Shown here piece by piece: positions 53,110-61,819 of a stretch of 64,000 nt of DNA; the first letter of the stretch is position 1; each line of letters starts with the position of its first letter. The notes beneath the pieces were generated by a model. It had not been told where the DNA came from. It saw only the letters and a list, made by a program, of their open reading frames with translations, and did no database searches. The stretch lies in assembly GCA_963674685.2 (NCBI GenBank), contig CAXXWT010000003.1, positions 248,001-312,000 on the forward strand, given 5' to 3'. The stretch comes from G963674685 sp963674685 (GTDB taxonomy: Bacteria > Lernaellota > Lernaellaia > JACKCT01). Position numbers and translations under genes: made by a program.

Positions 53110-54002
53110 GGAGGAATACAAATTTAGCATTGTTGATTGTCGCGGCGGCGCTATTTAGCCTATGTGTGGTTAAGCCGGCAAGCGCGCAGGATAATCGATC
53201 TGTAAACGTTTTTGTCAGCATTTTGCCTCACGCGTATTTCGTGGAGCGAATCGGCGGCGAGAATGTCTCGGTGAGCGTTCTTGTAGGTCCCGGGCAATCC
53301 CCCGCCACGTACAAAACGACGCCGAAGCAGATGGCCCGATTGGCGCGAGCCGATATTTTATTCAGGACCGGCCTGCCGTTTGAAAACAGGCTGGTATCAA
53401 AAGTTCGCGGATCATTCAAAAACCTTCGGATCGTGGATTTACGTCAGGATATCGAACTGCGCGGTTTTCAGGATCACGATCACGGCTATGAAGGCCACGA
53501 GGGACGCTCGGACCCGCATACCTGGATGTCTCCGGCCAACGCGCAGGTACAGGCCAAAACGATTTACGAAAGCCTGGCGAGCCTGGACCGATCCAACGCA
53601 AGCGCTTATCGCGCCAATTGGCGCGAACTGCAAAAGGATCTCAGCCAATTGCAACGCAGTATCGCGTCGACTTTGGCTCCCTACCGCGGCCGCTCGATCC
53701 TGGTGTTTCATCCGTCATACGGCTACCTCACGGACGCATACGGCCTGAATCAAAAGGCCGTCGAATTCGACGGGAAAAGTCCCGGGCCGGGCCGGTTGGC
53801 CAAATGGATCGACGTGGCGCGCGAGGAAAAAGTCGGAACTATTTTCGTGCAGCCGCAGTTTTCGGGTAATGAAGCCAGGACGATCGCCGACGCCGTGGGG
53901 GCAAACGTCGTGGCGCTGGATCCGCTGGCGAAGGATTATTTGGCCAACCTCAAACACGTCGTCGACGCCATCGCCGCAAGCTTTCAGTCGAGAGAGAAAT
54001 GA
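53106..54002 (+). CDS. znuA: Zinc ABC transporter, periplasmic binding protein
   Basis: 298 residues with a signal peptide (cleavage after ASAQ-region, about 27). Binding-protein segments VNVFVSILPHAYFVERIGGE, SPATYKTTPKQMARLARADI, and the His/Asp-rich loop (H124, H126 and HEGRSDPHTWMSP) typical of zinc-specific ZnuA members. His in VFHPSYGYL and Asp in ALDPLAKDYL complete the metal site. It captures zinc in the periplasm for the following ZnuCB. Start ATGA overlaps the RHH gene. Manganese specificity is less likely given the His loop. Confidence 0.92.
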   Translation: MRRNTNLALLIVAAALFSLCVVKPASAQDNRSVNVFVSILPHAYFVERIGGENVSVSVLVGPGQSPATYKTTPKQMARLARADILFRTGLPFENRLVSKVRGSFKNLRIVDLRQDIELRGFQDHDHGYEGHEGRSDPHTWMSPANAQVQAKTIYESLASLDRSNASAYRANWRELQKDLSQLQRSIASTLAPYRGRSILVFHPSYGYLTDAYGLNQKAVEFDGKSPGPGRLAKWIDVAREEKVGTIFVQPQFSGNEARTIADAVGANVVALDPLAKDYLANLKHVVDAIAASFQSREK

Positions 54003-54757
54003 CGACGCCGGTCATTAAATTGCGCGATGTCGGATTTGCCTATAACGGCAGGTCGATCCTCGATTCGGTGAATCTGGAAGTCTCGGAAAGGGATTTTACC
54101 GGAATCGTCGGGCCGAACGGCGGGGGAAAAACAACATTCCTGAAAATTATTCTGGGATTGCTGAGGCCGCAGCGCGGCTTTGTCGAGGTCTTGGGTCAAA
54201 ATCCGCGGGACGCGCGCATGCGCGTGGGGTATATGCCGCAAAGTCCGATGCTGGATCCCCTGTTTCCCATCACCGTCCGGGAAGTGGTTTTGACGGGGCG
54301 GATCAGCCGGCAGCGTTGGTTCGGGCGCCATTCCGACGACGACAGGCGCATCGCCGACGAAGCGCTGGCCGAGGTCGGATTGGCGGATGCCGGAAGCCGG
54401 CCGTTTTTTTCACTTTCCGGCGGCCAGAGGCAGCGGGTGTTGATCGGACGGGCTCTGGCCACGAAGCCGGAAATTCTGATGCTGGACGAACCGACGGCGA
54501 ATCTCGATCCCAAATCGGAGCAGAGTTTCTATTCGCTGCTTCAGGGGCTGAACGAAAGGTTGACGATTGTCCTGGTGTCTCACGATCTGAACTTCGTTTC
54601 CACGTTCGTTAAAAACGTCATATGCGTTCATGATAAAAAGGCCGTATCCCATCCCACGAGCGAGATTCCGCCGGAGCTGGCCGGCGACGTGCTCGGGCGG
54701 GGCGCCATGCGGCTCGTGTCCCACGATCACGTTATCGAAACGGGAAAAAGCCGATGA
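53999..54757 (+). CDS. znuC: Zinc ABC transporter, ATP-binding protein
   Basis: 252 residues. Walker A GPNGGGKTTFLK near residue 38, the Q-loop YMPQSP, signature LSGGQRQRVLIGRAL, Walker B ILMLDEPTANLDP and the switch His in VLVSHDLNF. Belongs to the metal (ZnuC/MntB) branch of ABC ATPases. It powers transport of zinc with the ZnuB permease next to it. 4-bp overlaps on both sides indicate a coupled operon. Confidence 0.94.
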   Translation: MTTPVIKLRDVGFAYNGRSILDSVNLEVSERDFTGIVGPNGGGKTTFLKIILGLLRPQRGFVEVLGQNPRDARMRVGYMPQSPMLDPLFPITVREVVLTGRISRQRWFGRHSDDDRRIADEALAEVGLADAGSRPFFSLSGGQRQRVLIGRALATKPEILMLDEPTANLDPKSEQSFYSLLQGLNERLTIVLVSHDLNFVSTFVKNVICVHDKKAVSHPTSEIPPELAGDVLGRGAMRLVSHDHVIETGKSR

Positions 54758-55602
54758 TTTCGTTTTTTACGGATTGGGCGCAATACGCGTTTTTGCAATA
54801 CGCTCTTTTAGCCGGCGCGCTGGCGGCCGTAACGTGCGGCATTGTCGGCACTTTCGTCGTAACGAAAAGGATCACCTACGTGGCCGGGGGGATAGCCCAC
54901 TCGGTCCTGGGCGGCCTGGGATTCGCCCTTTATATGCAGAAGGTTTATCACTGGGACTTTTTTCATCCGTACCTCGGGGCGCTGGCGGCGGGACTTGTCG
55001 CCGCCCTGACGATCGGGCTTGTCACTTTGAAAGCCAGGCAGCGCGAGGATACGGTTATCGGCGCCATCTGGGCCATAGGCATGGCCGTCGGGATTTTGTT
55101 CATCGCCAAAACGCCGGGATACAATCAGGATCTCATGAGTTATCTCTTCGGGGACATTCTCATGGTTTCCCCGGGGGAATTGTGGCTCATTGCGTTTCTC
55201 GATCTTGTCGTCGTCATGCTGACCTTCGTTTTTTACAATCACTTCAAGGCCGTGTGTTTCGACGAGGAATTCGCCAGAGTCAGAAATATCAACGTCGAGT
55301 TCTATTATCTGTTGCTTCTGTGCATGGTCGCCGTGACGGTGGTTCTGCTGGTGTCGGTAGTGGGAATTATCATGGTGATCGCCCTGTTGACGCTTCCCGT
55401 GGCCGCCGCGGCGAATTTTTCCAAGTCCCTGTGGCGCATGATGCTCTTGTCGATTCTCCTGAGCGTGGCGTTGACGACCTCCGGAATCATTGTCAGTTAC
55501 AAACCGGATCTGCCGACGGGAGCGACCATTATCGTTCTTTCGGGTTTATTGTATCTGGCAACATTGCTGTGGGCTGCCGTCAGCCGCAAAAGGGCGTCTT
55601 GA
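54754..55602 (+). CDS. znuB: Zinc ABC transporter, permease
   Basis: 282 residues with about eight to nine helices. Segments AVTCGIVGTFVVTKRITYVA and GIAHSVLGGLGFALYMQ near the start, and YYLLLLCMVAVTVVLLVSVV plus LLTLPVAAAANFSKSL later, are typical of ZnuB/MntC permeases; the latter contains the coupling loop to ZnuC. Last of the RHH-znuACB overlap chain. Downstream a small lipoprotein follows after 105 bp. Confidence 0.93.
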   Translation: MISFFTDWAQYAFLQYALLAGALAAVTCGIVGTFVVTKRITYVAGGIAHSVLGGLGFALYMQKVYHWDFFHPYLGALAAGLVAALTIGLVTLKARQREDTVIGAIWAIGMAVGILFIAKTPGYNQDLMSYLFGDILMVSPGELWLIAFLDLVVVMLTFVFYNHFKAVCFDEEFARVRNINVEFYYLLLLCMVAVTVVLLVSVVGIIMVIALLTLPVAAAANFSKSLWRMMLLSILLSVALTTSGIIVSYKPDLPTGATIIVLSGLLYLATLLWAAVSRKRAS

Positions 55603-55707
55603 CGCCGTCACTCGATGTCGGATCGATGGGACGGTTGCTTGACAGCAAATGCCGCCGATCTGATAATCACAGGCGCTACTTCGGACGATAACCATTTGGA
55701 GGTCATG

Positions 55708-55977
55708 ATGAAAAAAGGGATGCTTTTCTTGCTGGTGTCATTTGTCGCCCTCTGTCTGCTCCAGGCTTTTATCGCCTGCGGCGACGACGATGACGACAAC
55801 GACGACAACGACGATAATGATAATCCGAGCACGGATGATGACGATGACGACGACGAGGCTACGGACATCCCCCACGGGGAGGAGGATGTCACCGATTGTC
55901 CGAGCTGCCACTCGACCGCGCATGACGGCGATTATCCGTCGACCGATTGCACCAGCTGCCACAGCTACGCGGCGTAA
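55708..55977 (+). CDS. Tiny Asp-rich lipoprotein with two CxxCH motifs
   Basis: 89 residues. ATG 55708 chosen because GGAGG (55698-55702) is 5 nt away; ATG 55705 would also serve. Lipobox FIAC at Cys24, an Asp/Asn run to about residue 50, then PHGEEDVTDCPSCHSTAHDG and DCTSCHSYAA. CPSCH and CTSCH are classic haem c attachment sites, with HSTAH near. So this may be a two-haem c-type lipoprotein, or, given the zinc genes upstream, a metal chaperone; the sequence alone cannot decide. Followed by a strong terminator. Confidence 0.72.
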   Translation: MKKGMLFLLVSFVALCLLQAFIACGDDDDDNDDNDDNDNPSTDDDDDDDEATDIPHGEEDVTDCPSCHSTAHDGDYPSTDCTSCHSYAA

Positions 55978-55998
55978 AAAGTAAAAAACAAAACTAAT

Positions 55999-56043
55999 AA
56001 AGGTCGCCCGTGGTCGGATGGGACCGCGGGCGGCCTTTTATTT
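55999..56043 (+). terminator. Rho-independent terminator after the small lipoprotein gene
   Basis: AAAGGTCGCCCGTGGTC pairs with GGACCGCGGGCGGCCTTT through a 17-bp stem with two G-U pairs, ending in TTTTATTTT. Position suits termination of the zinc-uptake/small-lipoprotein transcript. Confidence 0.92.
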
Positions 56044-56100
56044 TCAGATACTTATCGCTTATTATCAGGGCTGGATTGTCTGATCTTGCCTGGAGACGCC

Positions 56101-58146
56101 ATGCGTTTGAATTCGATTTCCGTGATTCTATTTTTCTTTCTTTTCGTGTTTACAACCGCCATGGGTTGCGTTGACTCCGGAGACGGCGACGCGCCATCCG
56201 GATCGGATGATCAAGTGGCTGACGATTCGGATAATGATACCGGGAACGTCGCATCGTATAGCGGCGCCGACTCGGTCATCAGCTTTCGAAATGACGACGA
56301 CGCTGATGATGAGAATTACCCGGAAACTTGCGAAAACGGATCCGTATTCGACTTTTTCCTCGATTCCACCCCACTGACTGTTCCTTATCCGAATAATATA
56401 TATACCGTCGGCGATCCCGATCAGCACACCGGCCTTCGCATCAACGTGGATGAAAACGCCACGCGCCCCATCGGTCTGGCTATGGGGAAACTTGGTTTTT
56501 TAGATGAAGCCTATAACTCCCTGGGCGGCTTTTCCACCGTGGCGGACATGTATATTCCGCTGTCGGCCGAACCCAGACCGGATACCTTGCCCGACGCCGA
56601 AGATCCCGGTATCGGAGACTCGGTTTTTCTCATGGTCGCCGACGAAGGCAGCCCTTTTGACGGGGAGTTTGCGCCATTTACCTCCGAATGGCAGCCAAGG
56701 AGCATTCGGCTTCAGACCTGGAAACCGCTTCGCGAAAACACGCATTACGTACTCGTGGCGACGCGAAAACTCGCACCCCGCGAGGATCGATGCTACCGCG
56801 CGTCGACCGACATGCGGGATATCATCGAGAATCGCGCCGGGGCAAGCGAATTGAGCGGACGCTACGAGCCTTATATCCAAATGCTGGAGGGGCGGGGCTT
56901 CGACCGGGGACAGTTGCTTGCGATTTCGGATTTTACAACCCTGTGCGCCACGTGCGACCTTAACGAAGTCCGGCAAATACTGGATGAGCAGGCCGAGACC
57001 GATCCTCCGCAATGGGCGGACTGGCAGATCACGCCTAACGGCAACGCCGCCATCGATTCCTATGCCACGGCCGTACTCGACGCTCCCAAATTTCAGGATG
57101 CAGGCGGCGTGTGGACCCGCGACGAAAACGGCGATCTCGTCGCGCACGACACGGAAGAGTTAAGCGTGCTGCTTTCGCTTCCCGCCATTTCGGAAGGGGC
57201 GGCGCAGCAGCCCTTTCCCATTATCGTCTTCGGACACGGAGCGATTTCCCGCAAGGAGTCGTTAAAAAGTCTGGCGCCGTATTTCGCGGAGCGTGGATTC
57301 GCCATGGCGGGAATCAACGCGGTTTGCCACGGGGACCGGATCGAATCTTCAGACGAGGTCGCCATCGCTCTTTGCTATTTCAATTTCTTTGAGCCGCTGC
57401 ACTGGCGGGACAATATTCGTCAAACCGCCTCGGATCATCTTTGGCTGGTTCACGCGCTGAAAAACCTGGGTGAAGTCGACGAGATTCCCTATGAAACCGG
57501 AGGCGACGGGATTCCCGATTTCGACACGGACCATGTCTATTACATCGGTCATTCCCTGGGGACGATTCACGGCGGAGTTTTTTCCGCCCTGGAATCGAAT
57601 ATCGATACATGGGTCTTGACCATGGCCGGAGCGAATTACGTTTGGATCGGATTCTATACATACGTCGTGCAGCCCGTCGTCGAGGTGATTTCCGTGATCG
57701 AATCCGTCTTTCCCGGCGTGCGCCTGGTCGATACGGTCAAGCTCATCGGCGTTATGCTGCAAAACATTCTCGACGCCGGGGAGCCGGCGAACTATCTGAT
57801 GCATCTTGTCAACGATCCGCTGCCCGGCCTGGAAGACGTCGACAGGCAGGTTTTGCAGATCGGAGCGGCTTTCGACGAAACTCTCGGCGGATTTTCCGGC
57901 GCTTACTTCAACCGGGCCGGAGGATGGCCGCAGCTTGAGCCGTACGTCTGGGATACGGGCGCAGGCAGCGCGCAGGCTCCGTGCGTGGGATCGGCCTTTT
58001 ACCAGTACGACACCGCGGATCACCAGTTGCCTTTCCGGTCAACGGATCAAGGCGCGGCGTCCCGCGAGCAGATGGCGCATTTTTTCCAGACGAAACTGGA
58101 TACGGGCGTCGGCCAAATTATCGATTCTTCGGCAGGCGGGAAATGA
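56101..58146 (+). CDS. VolA-like surface lipase lipoprotein, paralogue 2
   Basis: ATG 56101 follows GGAG at 56092; an upstream TTG is unlikely. 681 residues. Lipobox AMGC at Cys23, a looser Asp/Ser region, then TVPYPNNIYTV, TGLRINVDE and LGGFSTVADMYIPL, the N-terminal lipase pattern. Hydrolase part: VFGHGAISRKESLKSLAPYF, nucleophile Ser485 in YIGHSLGTIHGG, acid candidate AAFDETLGGF, His in YQYDTADHQL. Ends GVGQIIDSSAG. Closest in layout to the protein at 59813. Next gene starts by an ATGA overlap. Confidence 0.83.
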   Translation: MRLNSISVILFFFLFVFTTAMGCVDSGDGDAPSGSDDQVADDSDNDTGNVASYSGADSVISFRNDDDADDENYPETCENGSVFDFFLDSTPLTVPYPNNIYTVGDPDQHTGLRINVDENATRPIGLAMGKLGFLDEAYNSLGGFSTVADMYIPLSAEPRPDTLPDAEDPGIGDSVFLMVADEGSPFDGEFAPFTSEWQPRSIRLQTWKPLRENTHYVLVATRKLAPREDRCYRASTDMRDIIENRAGASELSGRYEPYIQMLEGRGFDRGQLLAISDFTTLCATCDLNEVRQILDEQAETDPPQWADWQITPNGNAAIDSYATAVLDAPKFQDAGGVWTRDENGDLVAHDTEELSVLLSLPAISEGAAQQPFPIIVFGHGAISRKESLKSLAPYFAERGFAMAGINAVCHGDRIESSDEVAIALCYFNFFEPLHWRDNIRQTASDHLWLVHALKNLGEVDEIPYETGGDGIPDFDTDHVYYIGHSLGTIHGGVFSALESNIDTWVLTMAGANYVWIGFYTYVVQPVVEVISVIESVFPGVRLVDTVKLIGVMLQNILDAGEPANYLMHLVNDPLPGLEDVDRQVLQIGAAFDETLGGFSGAYFNRAGGWPQLEPYVWDTGAGSAQAPCVGSAFYQYDTADHQLPFRSTDQGAASREQMAHFFQTKLDTGVGQIIDSSAGGK

Positions 58147-59726
58147 TCTCCGAAGCACCCCAAGCCCAGGGCGGACTGCCTTCAACGAAAAGAAAAAGCA
58201 AAATCGCGATTTGCGCCGGTCTGATGGCATTGGCGTTTGTCACGTACGGCGGATACATCGCGAACGGATGGGTTTTTGACGATCAGGAGCTGATCGTCGA
58301 CAGCGACTGGTATGAAAAGCCGATGCGTCTTGGCGATCTGACAGCCGATCTGGCCGGACCGCTGTGCGGGCGAAAGATGAGTTATTGGCGCCCCGGTCAA
58401 CTGCTGATGTATCGCTTCCTCTATGCGCTTTTCGGAAAAAATCCTTCCGGCTGGCGGTTTATAGCCGTTGTCATGCACGGCCTTATGGCGTGCGCCCTGT
58501 CCTGCCTTTTTTTGCGCTATGTCAAAAACGGGAAACTGGCCTTTCTTACCGCCGCTTTATTTCTCGCGCACCCGGCGCATACGGAGGTGATCGGCAGCAA
58601 TAACATTTCCATCCCGGAAGGCCTTCTGGCCGTGCTGGGCCTGTTGGCTTTGCTTCGTGGGAGAGTTTTTCTGACGGCGCTTTTTGCCGCGCTGGCTTTG
58701 TCCGTGCGGGAAAGCGGTCTTATCGTGCCGCTGATTTATCTGCTTTTTGCACTATTCAGCGATAAGGATTCGCGAAAAAATAGATACGTCGCCGCCGGCG
58801 CATCCCTGGCGGCGGTCGGTGTGATGACGGCCGTCAGATTCGGAATATTGAAGCACTCTTTGCTCAGTTCGCCGAATCCGTGGCCGGTCGTCGAGCGTAT
58901 GGGAATGTCCGCATACCTGATCATGCGAACCTTGGTTTTGCCTTGGCCGAATAATCTGGCCATACTTCACGCGCCCGGTTCCCATGCCGCGCAAATCATC
59001 ACCGGCTGGATTCTCATCACCGCCGTCGTCATGGCCTTTGCCGGTATATATGTGTTTTGCCGCAAGACGCGCGATTACAGCCCGCTGCTGTTCGCTTTGG
59101 CGGCAGGGCTCGCCGTGGGGCCGTATATGGGCGTTTTTTCGCTGTACATTATTTTCGCGCAGCATTACCTCTATATTCCGCTGGCTTTTACGATCTGCGC
59201 GCTCATGATGTTGCTCTATAAAAAAACAGGCGACCGCGCCGTGATGGCGGCGGCATTGCCGTTGATTGTCATAATGGCCGGGATATCGTTTTCAGAAGCC
59301 GGGGTTTATCGAAACGACGGCGCGGCTTTTGAGGATGTTCTTGAAAAATATCCTCAGTGCGAAACGGCTCTTTTAAATCTGGGCGAATATCATTATCGGG
59401 CCGGCAACTGGGAAAAGGCAGAGGAATCATATAAGCGTTTATTGGTTCTGACCCGCGGCGAGCATCCGAAAGCATGGGTGAATCTCGGCGATATTTACTA
59501 TCGCTCAAAGCATTTCGTTGAGGCGAAAAATTGTTTTCAAAAGGCGGGTGAACAAGGGCGGTACAATCTTGCCGTGCTGCTCATAAACGCGGGAAAACTT
59601 TCGGAAGCCGGGCCGCTGGTTGAAAAATTACTGAAGGCTGAACCTGAAGATGCGACGCTCATCGGGATGATGGATGCCATCAAAAAAGCGGCTGAAAAAA
59701 GCGGTCCGCCCGTCGATGAAAACTAA
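58143..59726 (+). CDS. TMTC-like membrane protein with C-terminal TPRs
   Basis: Start ATG 58143, overlapping the previous stop by 4 bp; a longer frame reading is rejected. 527 residues. One helix at about 20-40, then NGWVFDDQELIV, whose acidic pair matches the GT-C catalytic region, YWRPGQLLMYRFLYALFG, LFLAHPAHTEVIGSNN, and about ten helices to 415. TPR units follow (about 425-520: YHYRAGNWEKAEESYKRLL, YYRSKHFVEAKNCFQKAG). TMTC proteins are O-mannosyl-type transferases; here it might glycosylate envelope lipoproteins such as the gene's neighbours, which is inference. Confidence 0.78.
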   Translation: MISEAPQAQGGLPSTKRKSKIAICAGLMALAFVTYGGYIANGWVFDDQELIVDSDWYEKPMRLGDLTADLAGPLCGRKMSYWRPGQLLMYRFLYALFGKNPSGWRFIAVVMHGLMACALSCLFLRYVKNGKLAFLTAALFLAHPAHTEVIGSNNISIPEGLLAVLGLLALLRGRVFLTALFAALALSVRESGLIVPLIYLLFALFSDKDSRKNRYVAAGASLAAVGVMTAVRFGILKHSLLSSPNPWPVVERMGMSAYLIMRTLVLPWPNNLAILHAPGSHAAQIITGWILITAVVMAFAGIYVFCRKTRDYSPLLFALAAGLAVGPYMGVFSLYIIFAQHYLYIPLAFTICALMMLLYKKTGDRAVMAAALPLIVIMAGISFSEAGVYRNDGAAFEDVLEKYPQCETALLNLGEYHYRAGNWEKAEESYKRLLVLTRGEHPKAWVNLGDIYYRSKHFVEAKNCFQKAGEQGRYNLAVLLINAGKLSEAGPLVEKLLKAEPEDATLIGMMDAIKKAAEKSGPPVDEN

Positions 59727-59812
59727 AATCAAAAAATAATTGTTGAAGTCGGCGTCATATCGCAATACCATTCACTTTACAAAAGGGTCGTTTCAGCCAT
59801 ATGGGAGTGACA

Positions 59813-61819
59813 ATGAGATTTCAAAAACAATTCATGATATTGCTGTTTGCGCTTATGGTTTGCGCGTTTGCTTTCGCGGGATGCGGGGACGATGACGATG
59901 ACGACAACGACTCCGGCGATTCGGACGACGACGCAAACGACGATGTCAACGACGACGCCGATGATGACGACGCCGACGACGACACCGCGCCCGTGGACTC
60001 ATGTCCCGACGGACCCGATTTCGATTTCAACGTCGAAAGCACGCCCATGGTGGTTCCCTACCCGAACAATGCCTACACAGTGGAAGACGAAACCACGCTG
60101 ACGGGAATGCGCGTGCAGATCGGCGGAAACGTCGCCGAGCCTTTCGGGCAACTGGCCAGGATCGGTCTGGCGGCATTTCTCGTGGACGCCATGAACACGA
60201 TGAACGGTTTTTCAACGGCGGCGGATTTGTATATCCCCCTGTCCGTAGAACCCGACGCCGAGACGATCCCCGATGAAATCGATCCCGCCGCGACCGACGG
60301 CGTCGTCTTGATGGTCGCCGACGAAAACAGCACGCATAACGGCGAGTTTGCGCCATTTACCCTGGAATGGAAAAACAACGCCTTTTTTATCAGGCCGTAC
60401 CTTCCGCTGCGCGAAAATACGCGATACGTCCTGGCCGCCACCACGGCCCTGCGGCCGGCGGACGAGGCCTGCTACAGGCCCTCGGTGAGCATGCTGCGCG
60501 TCATTTCGGATTATCGTGAACAAAAAGCAAGCAGCGACAGCGACATCTATTTTGCGGGTTTTGAAGCTCTCGAAGCAGCGGGCATCGCTCTGGAAGAGAT
60601 TCTATCCATATCCGTGTTCAATACTCTATGGGCCACCAAAGACTTAGACGACGTTCGAAAAGAACTGGATCGTCTGGCCGAGGAAAACGATCCGGAAATC
60701 ATCGGATGGGAGTTTGAGGCCGACAGTAACGATGATCTCGAAGGCTACATGACCGCGCGACTGGTGACGCCGGTTTTCAAGGGCGACAACGGCACGTGGG
60801 ATAGGGACGGGGAAGGGAATCTGGAAGTGCAGGCCTGGCATAATATCGAGTTTCTTCTTTCTCTTCCCGCCGCGGACGCGAGCGGCGACGGCCAGCCTTT
60901 TCCGATTATCCTATACGGCCACGGCGTCGGCGATTCGAAGGAATCCCTCAAAACTCTGGCTTCGCGTTTCGCGCAGGACGGCTACGCTTTTCTGGGAATC
61001 GATTTCCCGTGCCACGGACCCCGGGCGCCGATTCCCTACGATCCAACCACGAGCGTGCTTTGCTATTTCGACTTTTTCAATCCCCTCACTTTTCGCGACA
61101 ATCTGCGTGAGACCATATCGAATCTGATGTGGTTGGCGCGCGCCGCGAAAAAAATGGACGGTCTCGACCTGATCCCCGACGGCGGGGACGAAACTCCCGA
61201 TTTCGATACGGATCACCTGAATTTCCTGGGCATATCCGTGGGCGCCATCAACGGCGGAACCCTGACGGCCCTTGAGGAAAATGTCGAGGCTTACATCTTA
61301 AGCTCGGCGGGCGCAAAGCTTTCGGGCATCGCCATCGAAGGCAACTACCTGTCCGAACTGGTGACCATCGCCGAATTGATCGATCCTTTGATTCCCGGTC
61401 TCAATGTGGAAGATTTGGTTTGGATGATCGGCGGGATGTATCAGCATGTTCTGGACGCAGGCGATCCATTCAATTACCTGCCGCATACGATCCAGGATCC
61501 TCTGGTGGACGGTTATATCCCCGATGTCCTGCAGCAATGTCCCGCCGAGGATTTTATGCTGGGCGGGATCGCAGGGGACTACGCCGCCAGGGCGGCGGGA
61601 TGGCCGCAATTGGAGCCTTATGTCCGGGATGTCGGCTGGGTTCGGCACGAAACCTGTCCATACGAGGGATCGGGGCTTTTCCAGTTCGATACCGACGATC
61701 ACTTCGCCATCTGGAGAAGCTCGGTGATGGGCTCCGCGTTCAGAGCGCAGGCGATTAACTTCCTGCAGACCAAAAAGGAAAACGGCGTGGGACAGATCAT
61801 CAATCCTTTGGAGGATTAA
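59813..61819 (+). CDS. VolA-like surface lipase lipoprotein, paralogue 3
   Basis: ATG 59813 with GGGAG 5 nt upstream. 668 residues. Lipobox FAGC at Cys24, dense Asp/Asn run (about 26-62), then VVPYPNNAYTVEDE, TGMRVQI and MNGFSTAADLYIPL. Hydrolase half: ILYGHGVGDSKESLKTLASRF, nucleophile Ser475 in LGISVGAINGG (a less usual elbow), and His in FQFDTDDHFAIW. Ends GVGQIINPLED. Its last 20 bases overlap the convergent GT-C gene. Confidence 0.82.
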   Translation: MRFQKQFMILLFALMVCAFAFAGCGDDDDDDNDSGDSDDDANDDVNDDADDDDADDDTAPVDSCPDGPDFDFNVESTPMVVPYPNNAYTVEDETTLTGMRVQIGGNVAEPFGQLARIGLAAFLVDAMNTMNGFSTAADLYIPLSVEPDAETIPDEIDPAATDGVVLMVADENSTHNGEFAPFTLEWKNNAFFIRPYLPLRENTRYVLAATTALRPADEACYRPSVSMLRVISDYREQKASSDSDIYFAGFEALEAAGIALEEILSISVFNTLWATKDLDDVRKELDRLAEENDPEIIGWEFEADSNDDLEGYMTARLVTPVFKGDNGTWDRDGEGNLEVQAWHNIEFLLSLPAADASGDGQPFPIILYGHGVGDSKESLKTLASRFAQDGYAFLGIDFPCHGPRAPIPYDPTTSVLCYFDFFNPLTFRDNLRETISNLMWLARAAKKMDGLDLIPDGGDETPDFDTDHLNFLGISVGAINGGTLTALEENVEAYILSSAGAKLSGIAIEGNYLSELVTIAELIDPLIPGLNVEDLVWMIGGMYQHVLDAGDPFNYLPHTIQDPLVDGYIPDVLQQCPAEDFMLGGIAGDYAARAAGWPQLEPYVRDVGWVRHETCPYEGSGLFQFDTDDHFAIWRSSVMGSAFRAQAINFLQTKKENGVGQIINPLED

